A stretch of 14,094 bases of DNA from Sporisorium sorghi (Eukaryota; Basidiomycota; Ustilaginomycetes; Ustilaginales; Ustilaginaceae), in contig JALCCG010000330.1 in the NCBI GenBank assembly GCA_023212695.1, forward strand, positions 1 to 14,094, in the 5' to 3' direction. The notes beneath the pieces were generated by a model that had not been told where the DNA came from, did not search any database, and saw only the letters and a program-made list of their open reading frames with translations. The translations under genes were made by a program, and so were the position numbers. Positions 6,006 through 13,141 of this stretch are shown in pieces. Within the stretch, counting starts at the first letter, position 1. The number at the start of each line of letters is the position of its first letter.

Positions 6006-6806
6006 TTGAGTATTACCGTTCAGGACGTCATCAACCGGTTAACTGGTCCGGCGGACCCCCATGAATCCACGGTGGACAGGGTCGTTGCAGGAAGCGAGGC
6101 AGCCGTTGTCCACGGAATTGCCGTTACCTTTGTCGCATCACATTCGGTTATCCAGAGAACGCTTCAGGCAGGAGCGAATCTGCTGATTACGCATGAGGGG
6201 GTGTTCTACAGCCATCATGAGGCCGAGTATGAAGGAATGACGGAAAGCCCCGTTTATCAGGATAAACTCCGCTTGATCCAATCTGGGAAGCTGACGATCT
6301 ATCGCTTTCACGATGCGCCTCACCGGTACGTTCCTGATATGATTACACAAGGGCTTGTCAGGGCGCTGGGCTATGAAGACGATGTGGTCAAACATCTTCC
6401 GACAGCCGCCATCGTCACATTGCCGGAAGCGATGAGTGTCCAGGATATAGCGGAGGACGTGAAAAAAAAGCTGGGTATTCCTTACCTGCGTTATACCGGA
6501 AATACAAGCAGTGTATGCAGCAGAATTGGTATAGCTGTCGGTTATAGAGGCGGCGGATCGCATGCGATCCCGCTCTGCCTGAATGAGCAGCTGGATCTGC
6601 TCATCACGGGTGAAGGGCCGGAATGGGAAACACCTGAATACATCGGCGATGCAGCGGCCCAGGGCCGGTCTCTGTCCCTGCTTCTGCTGGGCCATGCTGC
6701 CAGCGAGGAGCCGGGCATGGAATGCGTGGCCGGACTGCTGCGCGATCTTTTTCCGAATATTCCCATACATTTTATACCGTCTGAGCCGTTAATTCAGGTA
6801 ATATAG
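6006..6806 (+). CDS. Nif3-like (DUF34/COG0327) putative dinuclear-metal protein with a variant metal motif, 266 aa
   Basis: This is a Nif3/YbgI/YqfO-type protein, a widespread family of hexameric dinuclear-metal proteins whose reaction is not firmly known. The N-terminal metal motif is LLITHEGVFY, with His63 followed by Glu64, where YbgI-type proteins have two histidines. A candidate third ligand is Asp103 in RFHDAPH. The C-terminal motif GHAASEEPG gives His230 and Glu234, matching the usual HxxxE pair. I chose TTG 6006 as start because AAGGAGGT (5989-5996) lies 9 nt upstream. An in-frame ATG at 5982 would start before this binding site. The length is close to that of short family members without the inserted PII-like domain. 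It sits between the transporter and the regulator in a sugar operon. A role in handling a uronate-derived or sugar-acid metabolite is speculation. Confidence 0.8.
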   Translation: MSITVQDVINRLTGPADPHESTVDRVVAGSEAAVVHGIAVTFVASHSVIQRTLQAGANLLITHEGVFYSHHEAEYEGMTESPVYQDKLRLIQSGKLTIYRFHDAPHRYVPDMITQGLVRALGYEDDVVKHLPTAAIVTLPEAMSVQDIAEDVKKKLGIPYLRYTGNTSSVCSRIGIAVGYRGGGSHAIPLCLNEQLDLLITGEGPEWETPEYIGDAAAQGRSLSLLLLGHAASEEPGMECVAGLLRDLFPNIPIHFIPSEPLIQVI

Positions 6807-6930
6807 AGGAGGAATATCCTAACAGCAACAGTGACCGGAAGAAATAATCCGCATGAGTTGCGTTGCTAACTGCCGATGATGATAACGAAGTATAGAGAAC
6901 ATAGAGCATAGGAGAAAGAGGTAACGATAT

Positions 6931-7605
6931 ATGTCAACAGAGCAAAAGATTAAAGGCTCTACCCGTGAGTATTCTTATCATCTATTGAAGGATCGGATAC
7001 TGCATCTGGAGCTGGAGCCGGGTACGAAAATCTCGGAAAAAGAAATTGCGGACGAATTGAATGTCAGCAGAACGCCGGTCCGGGAAGCGTTTATGAAGCT
7101 TGCTGAAGAGGAACTGCTGGACATCATTCCGCAAAGCGGGACGATCGTATCCCGTATTAATCTCAGGCATGTTGAGGAAGGCCGATTCATCAGGGAGAAG
7201 ATCGAGAAGGAGATCGTGGCGCTCGCCTGCGATTTTTTTCCCGAAGAGTCCCGTTTCCGGCTGGAGACAAATATTGCGCTCCAGGATGTATGCGCGGGCA
7301 ACCATAATTTCTATAAGCTGTTTGAGCTGGACGAAGAGTTCCACCAAATTCTGTTTGAGGGTGTGCAAAAAGAACGGACCTGGAAGATGCTGCAGCAGCT
7401 GAACATTCATTTCAACCGTCTGCGACTCCTTCGGCTGTCCAAGGATTTCAACTGGGAGAATATCATCTCCCAGCATAAAGAAATGTATCAGTTGATTGTC
7501 AATAAAAAAGCGGAGCAGGCCATGAAAGTGATGGAGAGTCATCTGCGCCTTGTCGTTGTGGAGCAGGATATTTTGCGCGAGAAATATCCGCATTATTTTA
7601 TATGA
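6931..7605 (+). CDS. GntR-family transcriptional regulator, FadR subfamily with FCD domain, 224 aa
   Basis: This is a DNA-binding repressor, probably controlling this operon. The winged helix-turn-helix covers about residues 12-75 and contains the subfamily signature ISEKEIADELNVSRTPVREAF. The C-terminal FCD ligand domain (about 85-215) keeps the usual metal/carboxylate-binding residues Asp134, His138, His182 and His204, so a sugar acid such as a uronate is a plausible effector. The relatives UxuR, ExuR and GntR of Bacillales control uronate or gluconate genes. ATG 6931 is preceded by AGGAGAAAGAGG. The gap to the Nif3-like gene is 124 nt, and aguA follows after 93 nt. The palindrome at 2083-2106 is the best candidate target, and I saw no comparable palindrome directly upstream of this gene. 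Confidence 0.88.
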   Translation: MSTEQKIKGSTREYSYHLLKDRILHLELEPGTKISEKEIADELNVSRTPVREAFMKLAEEELLDIIPQSGTIVSRINLRHVEEGRFIREKIEKEIVALACDFFPEESRFRLETNIALQDVCAGNHNFYKLFELDEEFHQILFEGVQKERTWKMLQQLNIHFNRLRLLRLSKDFNWENIISQHKEMYQLIVNKKAEQAMKVMESHLRLVVVEQDILREKYPHYFI

Positions 7606-7698
7606 TATCCGATCCGAGCGTAAACGACGGGTTGCTCTAAAAGAGCATGATGACCGTGTCTACCTGCCGCTTACATATGGAGGGAGATGGCTTAAGTC

Positions 7699-9780
7699 AT
7701 GGAGATCACGGAGTTACAGCTTCCATATTCGGCTGCTGACCGCGGCTGGCTGCGATACGAGCCAAGGGATTCTCTACAGGGACTGCCTGGATGGTCCAGA
7801 ATTTTCGTCTCTGAATGGTCGGATACGGTAGAAGCCGCGGTTCGCGAATTGCGATACGGCATTCGCGAGATGAGCGGACAATCACCTGAGATCGTTGTTG
7901 GAGGAGAAAGCTTGGCTCAAGGTGCGTTTATCAGATGCGCTACGGTTAGGGAATCTTTGCCGAATGAACTTCATTCGGACTTGCTTCAGCAGGATTTGAA
8001 CGAGGAGGGCTATCTTCTCAAGCATGTCGCTGATAAGGAGAACGGTGGCTGCCTTTACATAGTCGGCAGGACGGACAAGGGGATCCTGTACGGGACTTTC
8101 CATCTGTTAAGACTGCTGCAAATGGAGGTGCCCGCGGAGCGGATCGATCTCATGGAGAATCCACGGAATCCGCTTCGGATGATGAACCATTGGGACAACA
8201 TGGATGGCTCGATTGAACGGGGATATGCAGGCAGGTCGATCTTCTTCAAGGATCAGCGCTTGATAGAGGATGATGGGCGAATTCGGGACTATGCCAGGCT
8301 TATGGCTTCTATCGGAATCAATGGCATTTCCATCAATAACGTCAACGTACATGAAGCGGAGACACGGCTGATTACTGCCGAGTATTTGCCTCAAGTCGCC
8401 AGAGTCGCCGGGATCTTTAGCGCGCATGGAATACGGTTGTTCCTGAGTATCAATTATGCAAGCCCGATGCAGCTCGGAGGACTTGCGACGGCCGATCCGC
8501 TGGACTCTGGCGTCCGTCAATGGTGGAAGGAAAAAGCGGAGGAAATCTATCGCTATATCCCGGATTTCGGCGGCTTTGTTGTTAAAGCTGATTCCGAGCA
8601 CCGTCCCGGTCCGTTTACATATAACCGGACGCATGCGGATGGTTCGAACATGCTGGCAGAGGCATTGGCTCCATACGGGGGCGTTGTCATCTGGCGATGT
8701 TTCGTATATAACTGCATGCAGGACTGGAGGGACCGGGCGACGGACCGGGCGCGCGCGGCGTACGATCATTTTAAGCCGCTGGATGGACAATTCAGGGACA
8801 ACGTCATTTTGCAGATCAAGAACGGCCCGATGGATTTTCAGGTGAGAGAAGCGGTATCTCCTCTGCTGGGCGCCATGCCGCAGACCAATCAGATGCTGGA
8901 ATTCCAGATCACGCAAGAATATACGGGACAGCAAAAACATCTGTGCTACCTCGTTCCCCAGTGGAAGGACGTGCTGGATTTCGACACGTATGCCCGGGGA
9001 GAAGGCTCCACGATCCAGAGGGTGGCATCGGGTGAGCTGTATGATTACAAGCACTGCGGAATCACCGCAGTCATCAATGTAGGCGATGATGAGAACTGGA
9101 CTGGACATACACTTGCACAGGCCAATCTGTATGGTTACGGGCGGCTGGCCTGGAATCCGGATTTGTCCGAGGCCGAGATTACGGAGGAATGGATCAAGCA
9201 GACCTTCGGCACCCATGCTGCCGTAGTGGAACAACTGACAACCATGCTTGCGGAGTCCTGGCGCATTTATGAGAATTATACATCTCCGCTGGGTGTAGGC
9301 TGGATGGTCAATCCGGGGCATCATTATGGGCCGAACGTGGACGGTTATGAGTATTCGGTGTGGGGTACGTACCATTTTGCCGATTGTCATGGCATGGGAG
9401 TAAACCGGACGGTGAAGGACGGAACAGGCTACACGGGGCAATATTTCGCGGAAAATGCCGAGCGCTACGAATCACTTGATTCGTGCCCGGATGAGCTGCT
9501 GCTCTTTTTCCACCATGTTCCTTACACGCACCGGCTTCATTCCGGCAAAACCGTGATACAGCACATCTATGATTCGCATTTTGAAGGAGCGGATGGGGTG
9601 GAGGCACTGATAGAGCGTTGGCGTCTGCTGGAAGGGCTTGTTGATCCGAAGCGTCATGAGGCTGTGATGGGGCGGCTTCGCCATCAGGCGGAACATTCGA
9701 AAGAGTGGCGGGATATCATCAATACGTATTTTTACCGGAAATCCGGCATTGGCGATGAGCTGAAACGGACGATTTATTAA
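7699..9780 (+). CDS. aguA: GH67 alpha-glucuronidase, 693 aa, cytoplasmic
   Basis: It hydrolyses the alpha-1,2 bond joining (4-O-methyl)glucuronic acid to the terminal xylose of aldouronates from glucuronoxylan. The sequence matches GH67 along its length. The N-terminal domain (about 1-150) has the fold that precedes the barrel in this family. The barrel begins at [20 protein letters not shown] (160-179). The catalytic acid is Glu300 ([10 protein letters not shown]), with Asp379 ([10 protein letters not shown]) and Glu407 (QITQEYTGQ) as the general-base pair. The spacings of 79 and 28 residues equal those of Geobacillus stearothermophilus AguA (Glu285, Asp364, Glu392). There is no signal peptide, so the substrate must be imported, presumably by the transporter upstream. 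Length is close to the usual 680. GGAGGGAG (7679-7686) is 12 nt from the ATG, a long spacing. It is the last gene before the terminator. Confidence 0.96.
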   Translation: MEITELQLPYSAADRGWLRYEPRDSLQGLPGWSRIFVSEWSDTVEAAVRELRYGIREMSGQSPEIVVGGESLAQGAFIRCATVRESLPNELHSDLLQQDLNEEGYLLKHVADKENGGCLYIVGRTDKGILYGTFHLLRLLQMEVPAERIDLMENPRNPLRMMNHWDNMDGSIERGYAGRSIFFKDQRLIEDDGRIRDYARLMASIGINGISINNVNVHEAETRLITAEYLPQVARVAGIFSAHGIRLFLSINYASPMQLGGLATADPLDSGVRQWWKEKAEEIYRYIPDFGGFVVKADSEHRPGPFTYNRTHADGSNMLAEALAPYGGVVIWRCFVYNCMQDWRDRATDRARAAYDHFKPLDGQFRDNVILQIKNGPMDFQVREAVSPLLGAMPQTNQMLEFQITQEYTGQQKHLCYLVPQWKDVLDFDTYARGEGSTIQRVASGELYDYKHCGITAVINVGDDENWTGHTLAQANLYGYGRLAWNPDLSEAEITEEWIKQTFGTHAAVVEQLTTMLAESWRIYENYTSPLGVGWMVNPGHHYGPNVDGYEYSVWGTYHFADCHGMGVNRTVKDGTGYTGQYFAENAERYESLDSCPDELLLFFHHVPYTHRLHSGKTVIQHIYDSHFEGADGVEALIERWRLLEGLVDPKRHEAVMGRLRHQAEHSKEWRDIINTYFYRKSGIGDELKRTIY

Positions 9781-9799
9781 TATGAAGCGAGTACAATGA

Positions 9800-9855
9800 A
9801 AAAAATTGACCCGCAGGATGGACACTTGGCTTGAAGTGATCCAGCTTGCGGGTCA
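9800..9855. terminator. Bidirectional terminator between aguA and convergent spo0M
   Basis: TGACCCGCA (9807-9815) pairs perfectly with TGCGGGTCA (9847-9855), with further inner pairs GGAT/ATCC (9816-9819, 9839-9842) and CACTT/AAGTG (9823-9827, 9834-9838). Read on the minus strand the stem is followed by AATTTTTTT, a strong U-tract for spo0M. Read on the plus strand it is followed by TTTCTAATT, which is weaker but serves the aguA operon. Confidence 0.8.
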
Positions 9856-9862
9856 TTTCTAA

Positions 9863-10636
9863 TTAAATCGATCGCCGAATGATCCGGTCGATAAGCTCTG
9901 CCACATGGGAAGGACCTTGCTCAAGCTCCTGCTCATCCAGCGTCAGCCAGGAATGCTGCTCATCCATATCAAGAGAGCGCTGGAGCCAGCCGGATACCCC
10001 TCGGCCTCTGCGGTCAACCTCGACCAGGACCGAGATGCCGTCCTGCTCCGGGTACAGGATCAATTCAAGCTCTTTGATATGACCGGCATACCGGGAGCCT
10101 GGATAAAATTCAATTTCTTGCACGAAAGGCACGCCCCGGCCAAGGCGAGGGTGATATTCGCATGTCGCCATTTTGAAGCTGAAGCCAAGATCCTCTACGG
10201 CATCAAACACGATGGAAGCAGCCGGGTTCGGTTCAACCTCGATAAAATCACGGTCCTTGGGATCGATGGCATTATCGATATCGAGTCCGGTATGGATCCA
10301 TACCGGCTGTCTGGAGATGGTGAGCGGCGTTTCCGGCGGGAGAGGGAAGGAGAACGGGATTTCCTGATGATCTCCGGGCTTCAATGTGATACGGCTTGAG
10401 ACGTTAACTTTTGCAATGGTATAGGACTCTATGTATTTCTTGTCGTCGCTTTCCTTGGTATATTCCGTCATCAGTTTCAAGTAAATGCGGTCCACCGTCT
10501 GCTCGACGCTGCCTCCCTTAATGTGAATGACCCCGCGTACTTCCTCACCGGGATAATAGGAGGATTTCTCGAGGTGTGTATCGATCTGGGCTGCTCCAAT
10601 ACCTACACTGGCTAGCATTTTGTTAAAAAACGACAT
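9863..10636 (-). CDS. spo0M: Spo0M family sporulation-control protein (arrestin-like), 257 aa
   Basis: This is a homologue of Bacillus subtilis Spo0M, a cytoplasmic arrestin-fold protein that affects sporulation initiation and cell division. The start MSFFNKMLASVGIGAAQIDT is diagnostic, and the length of 257 is almost the same as that of B. subtilis Spo0M. The N-terminal beta-sandwich includes the YYPGEEVRGVIHIKGG segment, and the second sandwich begins near EFYPGSRYAGHI. The tail ends with a short helix (SHVAELIDRIIRRSI). Minus-strand ATG 10636 is preceded by GGGGG about 8 nt away. Open frame continues upstream to 10810, but those 58 residues do not belong to the family. It converges on aguA, and an ECF-type promoter lies at 10675-10703. 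It is not functionally tied to the xylan genes. Confidence 0.93.
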   Translation of the reverse strand: MSFFNKMLASVGIGAAQIDTHLEKSSYYPGEEVRGVIHIKGGSVEQTVDRIYLKLMTEYTKESDDKKYIESYTIAKVNVSSRITLKPGDHQEIPFSFPLPPETPLTISRQPVWIHTGLDIDNAIDPKDRDFIEVEPNPAASIVFDAVEDLGFSFKMATCEYHPRLGRGVPFVQEIEFYPGSRYAGHIKELELILYPEQDGISVLVEVDRRGRGVSGWLQRSLDMDEQHSWLTLDEQELEQGPSHVAELIDRIIRRSI

Positions 10637-10674
10637 AAAAGATACCCCCATAATAGAATGTATGATAATGGGAT

Positions 10675-10703
10675 TATACGTTGAAGTTTCGCTCATGGTT
10701 TCC
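10675..10703 (-). promoter_or_regulatory. Sigma-W-like ECF promoter of spo0M
   Basis: On the minus strand GGAAAC (10703-10698) and CGTATA (10680-10675) are separated by 17 nt. The pattern is close to the B. subtilis sigma-W consensus TGAAAC-N16/17-CGTA. Transcription would start about 30 nt before the spo0M start codon. In B. subtilis, spo0M is a sigma-W-dependent gene, which makes this match more believable. Which ECF factor acts here is unknown; the one at 253-795 is not excluded. Confidence 0.5.
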
Positions 10704-10824
10704 AAATTGGAAAAAAATATTTTTTGCGCTACACCGAGGGGCGAGGCGACCCCGCCGATGACGAAGAGCACAGCTGTAATCCGGGAATATGGATGATTGC
10801 TTGTTAGCATTCACAGGATCGGCA

Positions 10825-10846
10825 TGGTATATTGGACACGATACCA
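10825..10846. promoter_or_regulatory. Small inverted repeat upstream of rlmCD
   Basis: TGGTAT (10825-10830) and ATACCA (10841-10846) are perfect 6-base inverted repeats around a 10-base centre, between divergent spo0M and the methyltransferase gene. It could be a weak operator or a 5' RNA stem lying just before the ribosome binding site GGAG (10855-10858). No clear sigma-A promoter was found in the region, so the assignment is tentative. Confidence 0.25.
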
Positions 10847-10868
10847 TTAAGGATGGAGAAATCAAGGC

Positions 10869-12461
10869 ATGAGTGAGCAGAAACGTTCCGGACAAGGAAC
10901 CCAAAACAACCATAAATCAACAGCATACGGGAAGAAGCCGGGTGAGAGGGCTGCAGCGAATCAAGCTGGGGCCAAGCCGGCTTTTAAGCAGGGATATGGG
11001 AAGAATCGGGATCAGTCATCGTATTCGAAGGCGAAACCCTCTCATAAATATAAGCAAGAGGTCCGGGGACCGCGGCCTTCAGCCGGGCGGGAGCACGCGG
11101 ATGAGCTGCAGGCTGGCGATGTCATTGTTGTTACCATCAAGCGGCTTGGGATTAACGGCGAAGGTGTCGGTTATTACCGCCGCAAGGCGGTGTTTATCGA
11201 CGGCGCGATCACTAACGAAGTGGTCAAAGCCGAGGTGAAAGAGGTACAGCCTAAATTTATCAAGGCCCAGCTGGTGGAAGTGGAGAAGCGTTCGCGTTTC
11301 CGGATCGAACCTCCCTGCCCGGTATTCGGCATCTGCGGCGGATGCCAGATTCAGCATATCTCCTATGAGGGCCAGCTGCAGGCCAAGACGGATATCGTGC
11401 GCGAGGCGTTCAGCCGGTATGCGGGACGGGAGGCTGTTAAGTTTAAGCCGATTCTCGGCATGGAGCACCCATGGGATTACCGGAACAAAGCGCAGCTGCA
11501 GCTGAAACGGAAAGGCCATGAGGTGATCGCGGGACTCTATGAAGCGGACAGCCATACGATTGTGGACATCAGCGGATGCCCGATTCAGCATCCGAAGGTA
11601 AACGAAGCGGTGGAGAAGGTTAAATCCGTACTGGAAGAATTGCGGATTCCGCTTCACAAGGAGAATGGAAACAAGGACGGCGTACGGACCATCGTGGTTC
11701 GTCATGGATTCCAGTCCGGGGAATTGCAGGTGACACTGGTCACGGCCGGCGGCAAGCTGCCACGGCAGGATGATCTCGTCCGCATGCTGCGCCTATCCAT
11801 TCCGGAGGTTAGCGGAATTTCACTCAACATCAATCCGAAGAAAACCTCGCTTATCTTCGGTGACCGGACGATCTCGCTATGGGGCGCAGAGAGCATGCAG
11901 GAATCGCTGAGCGATCTGCAATTCTCGCTATCGCCGAGAGCGTTCTTCCAGCTGAATCCGCAGCAGACGGTCAAGCTGTACGAGTCGGTCCGGGCGGCAG
12001 CGGGACTGACGGGAAAAGAGACCGTCATTGACGCATACTGCGGAACCGGCACGATCGGGCTCTGGCTGGCGCCCTATGCCAAGGAAGTACGCGGGATCGA
12101 GACGATCCCCGAAGCGGTGGAGGATGCCAAGGCGAATGCGCAGCGAAACGGACGGGTTAACGCCAGCTTCCACGTCGGTCAGGCCGAGGAGCTGCTGCCG
12201 CGCTGGGTCAAGGAGGGCATGAAGCCGGACGTTATTATAGCCGACCCGCCGCGTACCGGCCTGGACTCGCGTTTCCTGGAGACGGTGCTTCGCACCAAGC
12301 CGAAGCGGTTTGTGTACGTATCCTGCAACCCTTCAACTTTGGCAAAAGATTGCAAGGTCCTTCTGGACGGCGGATATGAGCTCGAATGGGTGCAGCCGGT
12401 GGACATGTTCCCGCAGACAAGCCATGTGGAGTGTGTTGTGTTGCTGAAGAGGGAGGATTAG
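10869..12461 (+). CDS. rlmCD: 23S rRNA (uracil-5-)-methyltransferase, RlmCD/RumA family, 530 aa
   Basis: This is a SAM-dependent enzyme making 5-methyluridine in 23S rRNA. An N-terminal extension of about 78 residues is rich in Lys, Gly, Gln and Ser and probably disordered. A TRAM RNA-binding domain follows (about 79-140). The iron-sulfur cysteines are Cys150, Cys156, Cys159 and Cys237 (CPVFGICGGCQ, then SGCPIQ). The SAM-binding loop is DAYCGTGTIGLW (389-400) and the target-base loop is ADPPRTGL (458-465). The catalytic nucleophile is Cys486 in SCNPSTLAKD, and Glu521 in HVE is the probable base. ATG 10869 follows GGAG with suitable spacing. Firmicutes often have one enzyme (RlmCD) for U747 and U1939 plus a paralogue, so the exact target is not certain from sequence. 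It stands alone, divergent from spo0M. Confidence 0.92.
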   Translation: MSEQKRSGQGTQNNHKSTAYGKKPGERAAANQAGAKPAFKQGYGKNRDQSSYSKAKPSHKYKQEVRGPRPSAGREHADELQAGDVIVVTIKRLGINGEGVGYYRRKAVFIDGAITNEVVKAEVKEVQPKFIKAQLVEVEKRSRFRIEPPCPVFGICGGCQIQHISYEGQLQAKTDIVREAFSRYAGREAVKFKPILGMEHPWDYRNKAQLQLKRKGHEVIAGLYEADSHTIVDISGCPIQHPKVNEAVEKVKSVLEELRIPLHKENGNKDGVRTIVVRHGFQSGELQVTLVTAGGKLPRQDDLVRMLRLSIPEVSGISLNINPKKTSLIFGDRTISLWGAESMQESLSDLQFSLSPRAFFQLNPQQTVKLYESVRAAAGLTGKETVIDAYCGTGTIGLWLAPYAKEVRGIETIPEAVEDAKANAQRNGRVNASFHVGQAEELLPRWVKEGMKPDVIIADPPRTGLDSRFLETVLRTKPKRFVYVSCNPSTLAKDCKVLLDGGYELEWVQPVDMFPQTSHVECVVLLKRED

Positions 12462-12665
12462 GATTATGATAGAGATTCTGCAATGTTTCCAATAAATCAG
12501 CTCTCCTTTAACGTTAAAAGTAAGATTAGACACTTAACAAAATCAACTATTTTCATCCGTCTTAACATAGTTTATCTTGCAATCGAAACTATTAGACACA
12601 AAAAGGAGGCGCAGTCCTGCTACCTCTCTGTGTTTACAGTCAAATCTTATAACATTCCGTCTGCT
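12462..12665. other. AT-rich intergenic stretch with possible IS-end debris
   Basis: No convincing gene was seen. A perfect palindrome TTTAACGTTAAA occupies 12507-12518. Around 12591-12619 the sequence ATTAGACACAAAAAGGAGGCGCAGTCC resembles, in box order and content, the IS terminus at 46-77 (TTAGA box followed by a GG..TGCAGTTC tip). It may be a decayed IS3-type end. A 68-codon open frame (12483-12689) has no good ribosome binding site or recognisable product, and its base content looks non-coding. Confidence 0.3.
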
Positions 12666-12705
12666 AACCGCATTTGGCCTCTCTCATGAGAGTCCAAATG
12701 CGGTT
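12666..12705. repeat. Perfect long stem-loop without U-tract
   Basis: AACCGCATTTGG (12666-12677) and CCAAATGCGGTT (12694-12705) are perfect 12-base inverted repeats. The loop itself holds the palindrome CTCTCATGAGAG (12681-12692), so the structure can close almost completely. Neither side has the T-run of an intrinsic terminator. It may be a 3' RNA-protecting stem for rlmCD, an extragenic palindrome, or the tip of a small mobile repeat. Confidence 0.6.
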
Positions 12706-12811
12706 GCAATCACTTTTCGATCGGTATATCGATAGAGAGACGGATTATGCGAATTGGGAAGCAATGCTTGAAGCGACGAACAGAGAGTATGCCGGGCAAG
12801 AGAAAAAATAG
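12686..12811 (+). CDS. Small ORF or gene remnant, 41 aa, unknown function
   Basis: From ATG 12686 (or the in-frame ATG 12698) the frame is open to TAG 12809-12811. The product is polar and helix-like, containing SLFDRYIDRETDYANWEAML and ending GQEKK. Its codon use and amino-acid mix look more like real protein than the surrounding AT-rich DNA, and a strong terminator follows 29 nt after the stop. There is no convincing ribosome binding site, and the start lies in the perfect stem-loop at 12666-12705. It could be the 3' remnant of a gene cut by rearrangement, or a genuine small gene. I do not recognise a family. Confidence 0.35.
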   Translation: MRVQMRLQSLFDRYIDRETDYANWEAMLEATNREYAGQEKK

Positions 12812-12840
12812 AATGTAAAGTTTCAAAGCTAGCAGTAAAT

Positions 12841-12875
12841 AAAATCCTGTCCGCGATAAGCGGACAGGATTTTTT
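12841..12875 (+). terminator. Strong rho-independent terminator
   Basis: AAAATCCTGTCCGC (12841-12854) and GCGGACAGGATTTT (12860-12873) form a perfect 14-base-pair stem with the loop GATAA, with a run of six T at 12870-12875. It is the first classical terminator after rlmCD and after the 41-codon ORF. In reverse the flanking A-run is only four bases, so it acts mainly on the plus strand. Confidence 0.88.
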
Positions 12876-13141
12876 GGAGATGTGATCTTTAAGCTACTTA
12901 ATGTGTTCAAACATCCACGTTGCAAATCTGCTGATATCCGATCATTCTTCCATTTCTACTTTTTTCAACAGGCTCGTGTAAAAATCAACTTCTTTTGTGC
13001 CAAGTTAGTGGGTTTCATGAGACAAAATTGCGATGAAAGTGAGACGGCATTCACCAGAAAGGTCCATTAGAATCATAATGACACGTTGCTTTTATTTGTC
13101 ATGCCGTGCTTTATGTTCAGCAATTGAAAGGAGAAAGAAGA
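12876..13141. other. Intergenic region upstream of the RCC1-repeat gene
   Basis: No convincing gene was found; a 62-codon open frame (12882-13070) has no binding site or recognisable product. The last part should hold the promoter of the secreted protein. The best but weak sigma-A candidates are CATAAT at 13073-13078, with TTCACC 18 nt upstream, and TTTATG near 13110, with TTGCTT 18 nt upstream. The ribosome binding site is AAAGGAGAAAGAAG, just before ATG 13142. Confidence 0.3.

Noticed and set aside
8107..9441. Minus-strand open frame of 444 codons opposite aguA
   Set aside because: The plus strand encodes a full GH67 enzyme with all catalytic residues. The antisense product is rich in His, Arg, Ile and Pro and shows no family features.
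10637..10810. 58-codon upstream extension of spo0M
   Set aside because: The Spo0M family starts at MSFFNK, with a ribosome binding site directly before it. The extension would also cover the ECF-type promoter.
12483..12689. 68-codon plus-strand ORF after rlmCD
   Set aside because: There is no usable ribosome binding site, the base content is non-coding-like, no family is recognised, and it runs into the perfect stem-loop.
12882..13070. 62-codon plus-strand ORF, and a possible transposase remnant in reverse
   Set aside because: There is no ribosome binding site. The product is Phe/Lys-rich from AT-rich DNA, and the reverse strand has several stops. A transposon origin could not be supported from memory.
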